From the NCBI RefSeq assembly GCF_034366625.1, contig NZ_JAXMIH010000014.1, positions 340,212 to 404,211 on the forward strand: a stretch of 64,000 nucleotides of DNA. Direction: 5' to 3'. Shown one piece after another: positions 42,347-50,347 of the stretch (within the stretch, counting starts at the first letter, position 1; each line of letters begins with the position of its first letter). This DNA comes from Prosthecobacter sp. (GTDB lineage Bacteria; Verrucomicrobiota; Verrucomicrobiia; Verrucomicrobiales; Verrucomicrobiaceae). The notes below the pieces were generated by a model that worked only from the letters and a program-made list of their open reading frames with translations, did not search any database and was not told the origin of the DNA. A program made the translations under genes and the position numbers.

Positions 42347-42846
42347 GATGAAGGTGAAGGGGAGGGTGATTCGGCCAACAGCGCGTCGAGATCAAGCGGA
42401 CCGGTGGTCATGGCGATTTCGCCCTTCGCATCGCGGGGCCATGCGGCGGGATCGCGGTCGGTGTAGAGTTCGATACCATTGCCGTCGGGATCTTGGAGGT
42501 AGATCGCCTCGCTGACGCCGTGATCGGCGGCGCCATCAAGCGGCACCTTGTGTTCGATCAGGCGGCGCAGAGCATCGGCAAGCGATGCACGGTCGGGATA
42601 AAGGATGGCGACGTGATACAGGCCGGTGGTGCCGGGCGGCGGGGGCTTTCCGCCACGGCTTTCCCAGGTGTTCAGCCCGATGTGATGATGATAACCGCCT
42701 GCTGAGATAAAGGCGGCCTGCGGCCCGTAGCGCTGCCTGAGCTGGAAGCCGAGCACGCCGCAATAAAACGCCAGCGCCCGCTCCAGATCGGCCACTTTCA
42801 GATGAACGTGGCCGATGCGGACACCGGGATGAATGGGCGTGCTCAT
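42343..42846 (-). CDS. VOC-superfamily dioxygenase-like protein (CatE type)
   Basis: 167 residues from MSTPIHPGVRIGHVHLKVAD; a long upstream extension has no protein-like composition. Ligand positions of extradiol-type VOC proteins are present: GHVHLKVADLERALAFY with the first His, GLYHVAILYPD with the second and GNGIELYTDRDP with the Glu. The subgroup includes catechol-2,3-dioxygenase-like proteins (CatE) of unknown role. Ends SPSPSPSS. It follows the old-yellow-enzyme gene by 4 bases, in keeping with quinone or aromatic metabolism. Confidence 0.9.
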   Translation of the reverse strand: MSTPIHPGVRIGHVHLKVADLERALAFYCGVLGFQLRQRYGPQAAFISAGGYHHHIGLNTWESRGGKPPPPGTTGLYHVAILYPDRASLADALRRLIEHKVPLDGAADHGVSEAIYLQDPDGNGIELYTDRDPAAWPRDAKGEIAMTTGPLDLDALLAESPSPSPSS

Positions 42847-42850
42847 GAAA

Positions 42851-43921
42851 TCAGGCGGCGCTGAGCGCGGGATAGTCGGTGTAACCTTTGGGACCGGGTG
42901 AGTAGAACCTGGCGGCATCCGGCGCATTGAGTTCCGCCTTGGCGGCAATGCGCGCAGGCAGATCGGGATTGGCGAGAAAGCTCGTGCCAAAGGCCACGGC
43001 ATCGAGCTGACCGGAGGCGATGGCCTGGTCGGCTTCATCGGCGGTGTAGCCCATGTTGCCGACGAGCACGCCTTTAAAGTGCTCGCGGGCAGGCGTCATG
43101 ACATCGCCTTGCTGGGCCTGGAAAAAGTCACTGCGCATGACATGCAGGTAGGCGATGCCACGAGCGCTGGTCTGCTCGGCGATGTAGGTGGTGACGGCCA
43201 CGGGATCGCTGTCGATCATGCTGTTGTAACTGTTCAGCGGCGAGATGCGCAAGCCCACGCAATCCGCGCCCCAGACGCTGATGACGGCGTCGAGTACTTC
43301 GAGCATGAGACGAGCACGATTCTCGATGCTGCCGCCATACGGGCCGCTGCGCTTGTTCGCACCATCGCGCAGGAACTCATCAAGGAGGTAGCCATTGGCT
43401 CCGTGGACTTCGACGCCGTCGAATCCGGCGGCTTTGGCGTTCTCAGCGGCTTTTTTGAAGCCGGCGACGATGCCGGGGATTTCGTCGTCGCGCAGCTCAC
43501 GCGGCGTGACGTAGGGCTTCTTGCCTTCGGGCGTGTGAACCTCATCGCCGGTGATCGGAATGGCACTTGGCGCGACGGGTTGAGCGCCGCCATTGAGCAA
43601 CGGATGGCACGCACGACCGCCATGCCAAAGTTGCAACACGATCTGGCCGCCCTTGGCATGAACGGCATCGGTCACTGTTTTCCAGCCTTGCACTTGAGCC
43701 TCCGAATAGATGCCGGGCTCCATCCAGAAGGATGAATTACCCTCCATCACCATCGTGGCCTCGGCAATGATGAGTCCAGCGCTGGCACGTTGAGCATAAT
43801 ACTCGGCCATGAGCGGCGTGGGATTGTGGTCGGCATCGGCACGGCAGCGCGTAAGCGGTGCCATGAGGATGCGGTTTGGCAGAGTGAGAGCGCCGACTTG
43901 GAGTGGGGAAAGGAGTTTCAT
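42851..43921 (-). CDS. Old-yellow-enzyme-family alkene/ene reductase (NemA-like)
   Basis: 356 residues. FMN enzyme that reduces activated C=C bonds and nitro compounds with NAD(P)H. Signs: LSPLQVGALTLPNRILMAPLTR near the start, QLWHGGRACHP, EVHGANGYLLDEFLRDGANKRS with the substrate-binding His and Asn, YGGSIENRARLMLEV and GVLVGNMGYTADEADQAIASG. The length is normal. The gene belongs with DoxX upstream (89 bases, holding a 10-bp inverted repeat) and a VOC protein downstream. A role in detoxifying quinones or electrophiles is the usual interpretation. Confidence 0.95.
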   Translation of the reverse strand: MKLLSPLQVGALTLPNRILMAPLTRCRADADHNPTPLMAEYYAQRASAGLIIAEATMVMEGNSSFWMEPGIYSEAQVQGWKTVTDAVHAKGGQIVLQLWHGGRACHPLLNGGAQPVAPSAIPITGDEVHTPEGKKPYVTPRELRDDEIPGIVAGFKKAAENAKAAGFDGVEVHGANGYLLDEFLRDGANKRSGPYGGSIENRARLMLEVLDAVISVWGADCVGLRISPLNSYNSMIDSDPVAVTTYIAEQTSARGIAYLHVMRSDFFQAQQGDVMTPAREHFKGVLVGNMGYTADEADQAIASGQLDAVAFGTSFLANPDLPARIAAKAELNAPDAARFYSPGPKGYTDYPALSAA

Positions 43922-43964
43922 GGGGTGGTGGAGTTTGGGAGTGATGAATGATCCTGGAAGCTCG

Positions 43965-43990
43965 TGCGAGTGACGATGCGGTCACTCGCA
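43965..43990. promoter_or_regulatory. 10-bp inverted repeat upstream of the old-yellow-enzyme gene
   Basis: TGCGAGTGAC and GTCACTCGCA pair perfectly around a 6-base centre. It lies 44 bases upstream of the OYE start and 20 bases after the DoxX stop. It may be an operator for a dimeric repressor or a hairpin attenuating read-through. Only symmetry is seen; the bound protein is unknown and no TetR/MarR gene is adjacent. Confidence 0.45.
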
Positions 43991-44010
43991 TGAGTTGTGC
44001 TTTTTACGTC

Positions 44011-44403
44011 TCAGGCTTTGATGAGGCTGAGCCAAGTTTTGCGCTCGCTGAAGAGCACGAAGGCCGAGAGCATCGCGATGGCGACGACCGGCGGCTCGAA
44101 GAGGCCCGCGCCCTTGGTGAGGAAGACATGGAAGGCGAGGATGTTCACCACAATCGGGCCGAGCACGAGCAGGCCGATGTTGCGCGTCTTTGGCAGAGCG
44201 ACGAGCACGCCGCCGAGGATCTCCAGCACCTTCACGAAGGTGAGATAACCGGTGGGGAACATCGCCCCCATGAAGAGCTTGTGCGGAGCATCGGCGGGCG
44301 ATGGATCAGCAGGCATCGGAATGAAGTTCAGGAAGAAATTCGCGCCGAAGGTGATGAAGGCGAGACCGAGGAGGGCGGAGGCAAGGGTGGGGAGGTGTTT
44401 CAT
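44011..44403 (-). CDS. DoxX-like membrane protein
   Basis: 130 residues and four predicted membrane helices: TLASALLGLAFITFGANFFL, FVKVLEILGGVLVAL, NIGLLVLGPIVVNILAFHVF and PPVVAIAMLSAFVLF. The layout fits the DoxX/DoxD-like family, small quinone-interacting or redox-linked membrane proteins. Partners pirin and old yellow enzyme often accompany DoxX in bacterial stress operons. Gap of 56 bases from the pirin gene. Confidence 0.88.
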   Translation of the reverse strand: MKHLPTLASALLGLAFITFGANFFLNFIPMPADPSPADAPHKLFMGAMFPTGYLTFVKVLEILGGVLVALPKTRNIGLLVLGPIVVNILAFHVFLTKGAGLFEPPVVAIAMLSAFVLFSERKTWLSLIKA

Positions 44404-44459
44404 TGGGAGTTTGCGGTGGGTTGCTGTTGTTGGCGATGGTTTGCAGTGGTTGGGATGAG

Positions 44460-45248
44460 TTAAGCGAGGTCGAAGAGAAGGGCTTCGGCGTCTTCGCTGG
44501 CGGTGAGGGTCAGTGTGCCAGCGTCGTCGGTGCTGGCGGCATCGCCTGGATTGAGCGTGGTGCCATTCACACTGACGCTGCCTTTGATGAGCTGGAGCCA
44601 GGCTCCACGACCGGCGTTGACTTCATGCGTGGTGGATTTGCCAGCGCCAAGGCGCACGCGGTAGATGTCGGCATCCTGGTGAATGGTGGCGCTGTCTTCG
44701 CGGCCATCGCTGGAGATGACGAGCACCTTCTCGGCGGTTTCATGCTCCGGTTTCGGATGCCATTCGGTGTAGCTGGGCTTCAGGCCGTTCTGACGCGGAC
44801 GAATCCAGATCTGCAACAGGCTGCCGGGCTCGGTCTTCGACGGATTGAACTCGCTGTGAGTCACGCCGCTGCCCGCACTCATGAGCTGGATCTGGCCGGG
44901 CTTGAGCACACGAGCGGTGCCCATGCTGTCCTTGTGTGCCAGTGCGCCGTACAAGATATAGCTGAAGATCTCCATGTCGCGATGCGGGTGCGTAGGGAAT
45001 CCAGCACCACCGGCAATGACGTCCTGATTGATGACACGCAGGCTGCGGAAGCCCATGTGCGCCGGATCGTAGTAGTCGGCAAAGCTGAAGGTGTGGTAGC
45101 TGTCGAGCCAGCCGTGGTCGGCGTGGCCGCGTTCGTTGGATTTGCGGAGTTTGAGTTTCATAAGAGTGGTGTTTGAAGTTTGGACGCTGTGGCAGCCCGC
45201 CGCCGTGAGCAGGAGACCTGCTTTGAGGAGAAGCTGTCTGCGTTTCAT
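44460..45248 (-). CDS. Pirin-family protein with predicted Tat/lipoprotein signal
   Basis: 262 residues from MKRRQLLLKAGLLLTAAGC. That N-terminus combines twin Arg with a lipobox (LTAAGC), so it is probably an exported lipoprotein. Most pirins are cytoplasmic; an internal ATG at 45161 (MKLKLRKSNERG) would give the cytoplasmic form. The first cupin holds the metal ligands: FPTHPHRDMEIFSYIL (two His) and SGVTHSEFN (His and Glu). Pirins can have quercetinase-like dioxygenase or regulatory activity. A strong hairpin lies 15 bases upstream of the start. Followed by the DoxX gene. Confidence 0.88.
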   Translation of the reverse strand: MKRRQLLLKAGLLLTAAGCHSVQTSNTTLMKLKLRKSNERGHADHGWLDSYHTFSFADYYDPAHMGFRSLRVINQDVIAGGAGFPTHPHRDMEIFSYILYGALAHKDSMGTARVLKPGQIQLMSAGSGVTHSEFNPSKTEPGSLLQIWIRPRQNGLKPSYTEWHPKPEHETAEKVLVISSDGREDSATIHQDADIYRVRLGAGKSTTHEVNAGRGAWLQLIKGSVSVNGTTLNPGDAASTDDAGTLTLTASEDAEALLFDLA

Positions 45249-45262
45249 GACGACACGATACT

Positions 45263-45284
45263 GCGGCATGGGGGTCCATGCCGC
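45263..45284. promoter_or_regulatory. 9-bp perfect hairpin directly upstream of the pirin gene
   Basis: GCGGCATGG and CCATGCCGC are complementary around a 4-base loop, 15 bases ahead of the pirin ATG. In the transcript it would sit just upstream of the ribosome start region. It may be an operator or a leader structure. Function inferred from position only. Confidence 0.4.
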
Positions 45285-45376
45285 CAATGCCGCTTGCTTA
45301 ACAAGTTCATGCCGGGAGGTAATCAATGCGACCGAAGCCGCGCCGCCACAACCTGTGTGGGCGAGACGTGCGCGGC

Positions 45377-45464
45377 AGCGTCCTGGAGTGCGCCGGTCCT
45401 CCGGCGCTTTCGAGAGTCCACCGGCCAGCGAAAGCTCCAGAGGGCTGGAGCACTCCAAAACGCT
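45377..45464. repeat. Multi-hairpin palindromic element, about 88 bp
   Basis: An outer stem AGCGT/ACGCT and TGGAGTGC/GCACTCCA (45384-45391 with 45450-45457) encloses two hairpins, GCGCCGG/CCGGCGC (loop TCCT) and GCTCCAG/CTGGAGC (loop AGGG), plus CTTTCG/CGAAAG. The whole could fold as a branched structure. It lies 31 bases past the end of the PQQ-propeller gene (minus strand) and about 130 bases upstream of pirin. It may terminate transcription or be a REP-like repeat. Confidence 0.7.
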
Positions 45465-45494
45465 AGCGCGAAGAACGAAGCCCCATGGCCTGCC

Positions 45495-47816
45495 TCACTT
45501 CCCGCCCTTGATGACCTTCCGCAAGGCGCGGTAGCCGTGCTGATTGAGGAGGGCAATGGCTCCACGATCACTAGAGTCCCGTGCCACGTCGGAATAGGAA
45601 TTGAGCGAGTTGTAAACAGACTCCATCGCGGCTTCGAGGGATTCGGCGCGGGTGGCGGGATCGTGGGATTTGTAGAGGGACTCGATGGCGCTGATGAAAT
45701 GGAAGGTGAACTCCAAACGCTTCGCGTTGTAGAGCGTGAAACTGCGCGAGCCTTCGCGGGCGCGCGTGTTGGCGCGATACATCTCGTTCATCGCGGTGGT
45801 GTAGAGTGTTTTGACCTCGGTGAGCCAGGCGGGCGGCACTCCCTTCGAGTTCAAATGACGCAGCAGCATGTCAGGCGCTGGCACGCCGAGCTTGGGATCG
45901 TTTTGCGCGATGAGTTGCGCAGCCTTGTCGATGGCCTGGAAGCCCAGCCACATCCGCTCGGCCACGCCTTCACCGCACATCGGTGTGACGAGGTCACTGA
46001 GGGCTTTTTCGTCACGGAAGTCATTTTTCGGCAGCACCGAGACGGCGACTGGATCAGCAGCGATGATTTCAAAACCAAGCTTCGCGGCCTTTTCACGAAA
46101 ACGGGCCGTGATGGCGGCCACATCGGGATTCTCGAAGGTTTTCGCGCCTCGGAAGGCTTTGCGACCACCGGTGTCGCCATCGACACGAATCGGCGTGAAG
46201 GACGCGACTGTCTTCGGAGTCGCAACGGTGGTGTAGCCGAGCTTTTTGAGTTGTTGGAGACGCATTTCCAGCTCCGCCTCGCTCCATGACTCCTGGCCCA
46301 TCGCGTTGCCGGTGTAGCCATTCCACACGCGGGAGCCACTGACGGGTTGCGAGGTGATCTCAATCGTGGTGGGCATCGCTGCGTTCTCGGCCAACACCGT
46401 CTTCGAGCCGCCTGCGGCCACGCAGAAGAGATTTTCACGCGTGCGGATATAAAGCCGGCCATCAGCGATGCTCGGTGTGGCGATGATCTCCTCGCCGATG
46501 TCATTCTTTGCGAGCACCTTCAATTGGGGCCCGTCTTCCAACACGACGACGAAGCCATTCTTGCCTGCGATGAAGACCTTGCCATCCGCCGCAACGGGTG
46601 AGGCGAAGTAATCGCCAAAATTACCGAGGCGGCTGCGATCCCAGAGCGTTTTGCCGTCCTTCGCGTCGTAGCAGCTCGACATGCCGCCGCTTTTGACCAG
46701 ATAGAGGCGGTTGTTGAACAGGAGCGGCGAGGAAAGATTCGAGGGCGACTTGTGATCGAGATTCCAGAGCACATGCGTCTTCGTCACATCACCGCTGCCG
46801 CCGCCTTTGATGGCCTGGATGATGTTTCCGCCAGCAGCCATGTTGTCAGGGCTTTGGAAAGCGGTGTCGATCTCGTCGGCATCAATGAGGCCGTTCTTGT
46901 TTTTGTCAGACGCGTCAAAACGTTCATGAAATTCCTTCGGCGTCTCGTCGCGGGCGAGGATTTTGTCCTGGTTGGTGTCCAGCCATTCGAGCAGCGCGTG
47001 TTTCAGCGTGCGCGTGGCATCGCCATAGCTCTGCACGGCGATGTAAATAACGCCGTCATGCACGACTGGCGACGTCATGATGGTGCGCAGCAGCGTGTTG
47101 CAGGTCCAGAGTTCCTTGCCGGTGGCGGGAGCGTAGCCCTTCATCTTGCCGCTGCCGGCGACGACGAGATCGGTGCGGCTGTTCGCCTCGCACAACACGG
47201 GCAGCGCATAACCCGCGAGCATGTCCTTGCGCAACGTCTTCCACTTTTCTTGGCCGGTTTTGGCATCCACCGCGACCACGAAGGGCGCGAGGTCGTCATC
47301 CTGGCAGAAAATGACGAGACCATCATGCACAATGGGCGACGCTGCCGCGCCCCAGTCCATCAAATAGGCCGGACGTGGCATCGAGTAGCGCCAGACTTCT
47401 TTTCCAGTCACGGAATCGAAGGCGAGCAAGCCGATGGTGCTGAAATGCAGATACACACGCTCGCCATCCGTGGCCGGAGTGGAGGCCGCGTGGCTGTTTG
47501 GTGGTGTGATGCGCGGCAGCGTGCCGGTGTCGAACTCCGACTTCCATTTCGGCGCTCCGGTGGCGGCGTCAAAGGCATGCACCGCGACTTTGGCATCGCC
47601 CGCCATGCCGGTGGCGAAGACGACACCGTTTTTCACGATGGCGGAGCCGACGCCGTCACCGAGCCGTGCTTTCCACGCGATGTTTTTGTCGGCTGAGAAT
47701 TCGAGCGGAATGTTCTTCGAGGCGGAGACGCCGCTGCCGTTGGAACCGCGAAACTGCGCCCAGTCCTCCGCGTGAATCGTGATGACGAGCAGGACAAGGA
47801 TGAGAAGAGTTTTCAT
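45495..47816 (-). CDS. Exported PQQ-type propeller protein with EF-hand insert
   Basis: 773 residues; signal peptide KTLLILVLLVITIHAED. PQQ-binding-like propeller repeats run from about residue 20 to 490 (DWAQFRGSNGSG, HAFDAATGAPKWKSE, AFDSVTGKEVWRYS, AVDAKTGQEKWKT, CYDAKDGKTLWDRS). An EF-hand-like insert around residue 295-330 contains DTNQDKILARDE and DASDKNKNGLIDADEI. The last 280 residues are helical, without a recognised domain. These exported propellers are common in PVC bacteria and are rarely shown to bind PQQ; the residues for a quinoprotein dehydrogenase are not evident. It stands alone. Confidence 0.9.
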   Translation of the reverse strand: MKTLLILVLLVITIHAEDWAQFRGSNGSGVSASKNIPLEFSADKNIAWKARLGDGVGSAIVKNGVVFATGMAGDAKVAVHAFDAATGAPKWKSEFDTGTLPRITPPNSHAASTPATDGERVYLHFSTIGLLAFDSVTGKEVWRYSMPRPAYLMDWGAAASPIVHDGLVIFCQDDDLAPFVVAVDAKTGQEKWKTLRKDMLAGYALPVLCEANSRTDLVVAGSGKMKGYAPATGKELWTCNTLLRTIMTSPVVHDGVIYIAVQSYGDATRTLKHALLEWLDTNQDKILARDETPKEFHERFDASDKNKNGLIDADEIDTAFQSPDNMAAGGNIIQAIKGGGSGDVTKTHVLWNLDHKSPSNLSSPLLFNNRLYLVKSGGMSSCYDAKDGKTLWDRSRLGNFGDYFASPVAADGKVFIAGKNGFVVVLEDGPQLKVLAKNDIGEEIIATPSIADGRLYIRTRENLFCVAAGGSKTVLAENAAMPTTIEITSQPVSGSRVWNGYTGNAMGQESWSEAELEMRLQQLKKLGYTTVATPKTVASFTPIRVDGDTGGRKAFRGAKTFENPDVAAITARFREKAAKLGFEIIAADPVAVSVLPKNDFRDEKALSDLVTPMCGEGVAERMWLGFQAIDKAAQLIAQNDPKLGVPAPDMLLRHLNSKGVPPAWLTEVKTLYTTAMNEMYRANTRAREGSRSFTLYNAKRLEFTFHFISAIESLYKSHDPATRAESLEAAMESVYNSLNSYSDVARDSSDRGAIALLNQHGYRALRKVIKGGK

Positions 47817-47919
47817 GCGGCCTGAACCATACGCGCCGGAATGAAGCCACATATCAGCCCCGTCTTTTCATGCCAAGAAGCCTCTTGGCGGCAGGCAGGT
47901 GCTGTGGCAAAATGCCGCC

Positions 47920-48279
47920 ATGTCAGCCACCGCCGCTTTCGCCTACCTCGACTCGCGCACCGAACGCACGGGCGACGAAGTGTCAGCCGACCGCTTCCGG
48001 CTGATCGCGGACAAGATCGAGGCTGATCCGTCGCTGCTGAGCATTCCTTTGGGAAACATCGAGCGGTGGCTTTCTCAGGGCCATCGCAGTGTCGAACGAC
48101 TTGAAGGCTGGCGCTCCATGCTGCTGGAAGCACAAAACACCAGGAAAGGCATGGATGGGCTGCTTTCATTGCTGCGCGACCAATCTTGGGAGGCGCTGCT
48201 TTGGAAGGGGTTCTCGCCGTTTCCGGGCATCCTGAACAATGAAGAGCTGGAGCGTCTCTCATGGAAATCTCGACATTGA
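47920..48279 (+). CDS. Small protein upstream of a nucleotidyltransferase, possible antitoxin or partner
   Basis: 119 residues from MSATAAFAYLDSRTERTGDE; a GTG 21 bases upstream is also possible. I do not recognise a family. It is helical, with TGDEVSADRFRLIADKIEADPSLLSIPLGNIERWLSQG suggesting a small DNA- or protein-binding module. It overlaps the following gene by 19 bases, so translation is linked. That organisation, a small first gene and a nucleotidyltransferase second, resembles toxin-antitoxin pairs. An inverted repeat GCCAAGA/TCTTGGC lies about 30 bases upstream. Confidence 0.65.
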   Translation: MSATAAFAYLDSRTERTGDEVSADRFRLIADKIEADPSLLSIPLGNIERWLSQGHRSVERLEGWRSMLLEAQNTRKGMDGLLSLLRDQSWEALLWKGFSPFPGILNNEELERLSWKSRH

Positions 48280-48842
48280 CCCATCTGCTGCGTTCTGTTC
48301 GTGAGTCAGCGCCGGACAGAAAGATCATTGTTTTCGGATCATCCTCATTGTTTGCTTCTTTTCCAGATGTTGATCCCGAGTTGCTGGGCACAGCCGTCAC
48401 GCTCGACGCTGACTTTTTCATTGATCCTGACGACCAGACCCTGCGTGAGAAGCTGGAGGCAAATTTTGGCGAGAATCACGCCTTCCACAACGTCACCGGC
48501 CACTACGGCGACTTCGTCGATCTGCGTCTCTCCGAATCATTTCCTGAGGGATGGCGTGAGCGGCTGGTGCCGGTGCCAGGCTTTGACAATGTCTTCGCCC
48601 TGGAGCCGGTGGACATGGCGGTGACGAAGGTGGCGGCCACGGCACGCTCGCGGCTGTGGCGCAGGCTTGGCAAGGGCGGCGCGGAACGCGGCATGAAGGA
48701 CATCAACACCATCGTGGCCTTGCTCAAAGGCGGGCGCATGTGCCTCGACATCTTGAAGAAGCGGCTGGATGGCATGGATTACGAGCCTTCGCTCATCGTC
48801 GAGTGCTCGCAGGTGATGCGCGAGATTGAGGCACTCGTCTAA
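48261..48842 (+). CDS. DUF6036-like nucleotidyltransferase-fold protein
   Basis: 193 residues. The pol-beta nucleotidyltransferase core is suggested by KIIVFGSSSLFASFPD, the Gly-Ser motif, followed by TLDADFFIDPDD, where two Asp with one residue between could bind metal. VPGFDNVFALEPVDMAVTKVAA and GMKDINTIVALLKGG follow the pattern of AbiEii/MNT-like and DUF6036 proteins. These can act as toxins that modify tRNA or as antitoxins that AMPylate a toxin. The stop codon overlaps that of the convergent DUF1501 gene. Role unproven. Confidence 0.75.
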   Translation: MEISTLTHLLRSVRESAPDRKIIVFGSSSLFASFPDVDPELLGTAVTLDADFFIDPDDQTLREKLEANFGENHAFHNVTGHYGDFVDLRLSESFPEGWRERLVPVPGFDNVFALEPVDMAVTKVAATARSRLWRRLGKGGAERGMKDINTIVALLKGGRMCLDILKKRLDGMDYEPSLIVECSQVMREIEALV

Positions 48843-50272
48843 CCGAACAACTCAGTCAGCGGCTTGCCTTCATCGAGCAGGTTGTAGGCACGGCCGAGCT
48901 TGTCTTTGGCTTCGAGGTTGTCGATGCCCATGGCGTAATAGACAGTCTTCGTGATGTCCTCGGGGTGAATCGGCCTGTCCTTCGGCAATTCGGCCCGCGC
49001 ATCGGTTTCGCCGACGACCTGCCCGCCTTTGATGCCCGCTCCGGCCATGAGCACGCTCATACACGCGGTCCAGTGATCGCGACCGGCGCCGAGGGGGCCG
49101 CCGCTGCGGCGGTCGCCGACTTTGGGCATGCGGCCCATCTCGCTCGTCACCATGACGAGCGTTTCATCGAGCAATCCGCGCGAGGAGAGGTCTTCGAGGA
49201 AGGCAGAGAAGCCGCGGTCGAACTGCGGCAGCAGGTTATCGCGCAGGCAGTTGAAGTTGTTGCCATGCGTGTCCCAGCCACCGGCGCTTTTACATTTTTT
49301 ATGCAGGCTTTCGTCCTCTTTCCAAAAGACCGTGATGAACGGCACGCCCGCCTCGACCATGCGCCGCGCCATGAGCAGGCTCATGCCGTTGATGTCCTGG
49401 CCGTAGCGCTCGCGCAGGGCCAGCGGCTCGCTTTGAATGTCGAACGCGTTTGTGGTGCCGCTTGATGAGAGCAGGTCAAAGGCGCGCTCCTGCTGCTTCA
49501 CATAGTTTTGGATCGCCATTTCGTGATCCAGCTCGCGGCGCGCGTCATTCATCGCGGCGAGCAGCGCCTTGCGATCCTGCATGCGCGAAGCCGTCATGCC
49601 TCCGCCCAGGGAGATGGTGGGCGCGGCAAAGTTCAGCGGCTCGTCGAAGCTGCCCGTCAGCAAAAAGGGATCGAACTCCATGCCGATGCGGCCCGCGAAC
49701 TGACCGGGGCGAGTGTAGGGCAGCTTGCTGGGCTTGTGCGGCAGCGTGATCAGCGAGGGCAGCGACGGATGCTGTGGGCGCTTCATCGCGACGACGCTGC
49801 CCATGTAAGGCCAGTCTTCGGGATACGGTCGGCGATCATTGCCCTGCTGTTTGAAGGTGGGATCGGGCGCGTGGCCGGTGAGGTTGTAATAATAACCGGC
49901 GTGATGATCCCCGGTAGCCTGGCCGCCATCCGTCACGCCATGGATCATGGCAAAGTGGTGCGCTTGCTTAGAGAGAAGCGGCAAGTGCTCGCACAAGCGG
50001 ATGTCATCACCCGTGGTGCGGATGGGTTTGAACTCACCGCGATACTCCAGCGGCGCGTCCGGCTTCATATCCCACATGTCGATGTGCGACGATCCGCCGC
50101 ACAGAAAGAACAGCACGGTCGATTTCGCCGGCTTGGCGAGCGTGGAAGACGCGACCGCAGGTCCGGTCGAGGCACGCACGCCACCTTTGAAACCAAGAGA
50201 CGCCAAACCCATCGTCGAGGCCGTGAGAAAGGCCCGGCGGTCCATGGAGGGACGAAACAGCGGTGATGGCAT
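48839..50272 (-). CDS. DUF1501 protein, Tat-exported
   Basis: 477 residues with a Tat signal (MDRRAFLTASTMGLASLGF). The DUF1501 core is complete: VLFFLCGGSSHIDMWDMKP, GDDIRLCEHLPLLSKQ, GGWDTHGNNFNCLRDNLLPQ, LVMVTSEMGRMPKV, GRDHWTACMSVLMAGAGI. The fold is alkaline-phosphatase/sulfatase-like, and metal ligands of that superfamily can be traced (DTHG, SEMGR, GRDHW). Catalytic substrate unknown. In most PVC genomes DUF1501 genes follow a DUF1549/DUF1553 partner; none is adjacent here. Confidence 0.93.
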   Translation of the reverse strand: MPSPLFRPSMDRRAFLTASTMGLASLGFKGGVRASTGPAVASSTLAKPAKSTVLFFLCGGSSHIDMWDMKPDAPLEYRGEFKPIRTTGDDIRLCEHLPLLSKQAHHFAMIHGVTDGGQATGDHHAGYYYNLTGHAPDPTFKQQGNDRRPYPEDWPYMGSVVAMKRPQHPSLPSLITLPHKPSKLPYTRPGQFAGRIGMEFDPFLLTGSFDEPLNFAAPTISLGGGMTASRMQDRKALLAAMNDARRELDHEMAIQNYVKQQERAFDLLSSSGTTNAFDIQSEPLALRERYGQDINGMSLLMARRMVEAGVPFITVFWKEDESLHKKCKSAGGWDTHGNNFNCLRDNLLPQFDRGFSAFLEDLSSRGLLDETLVMVTSEMGRMPKVGDRRSGGPLGAGRDHWTACMSVLMAGAGIKGGQVVGETDARAELPKDRPIHPEDITKTVYYAMGIDNLEAKDKLGRAYNLLDEGKPLTELFG

Positions 50273-50314
50273 GACGGAAACCTTTTACGCTCGCCAATGC
50301 GCGGCCTTGCAAAC

Positions 50315-50347
50315 GTAGAACGGGTGTGGCGACAGCCCGCCCGTTTC
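50315..50347. repeat. GTAG-palindrome between DUF1501 and LysR genes
   Basis: GTAGAACGGG is followed after a short centre by CCCGTT, giving a 6-bp stem with partial further pairing. It begins with the same GTAG as the elements near 29.1 and 37.8 kb, so a shared repeat family is possible. It is intergenic here and does not touch a stop codon. Weaker symmetry than the others. Confidence 0.4.
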
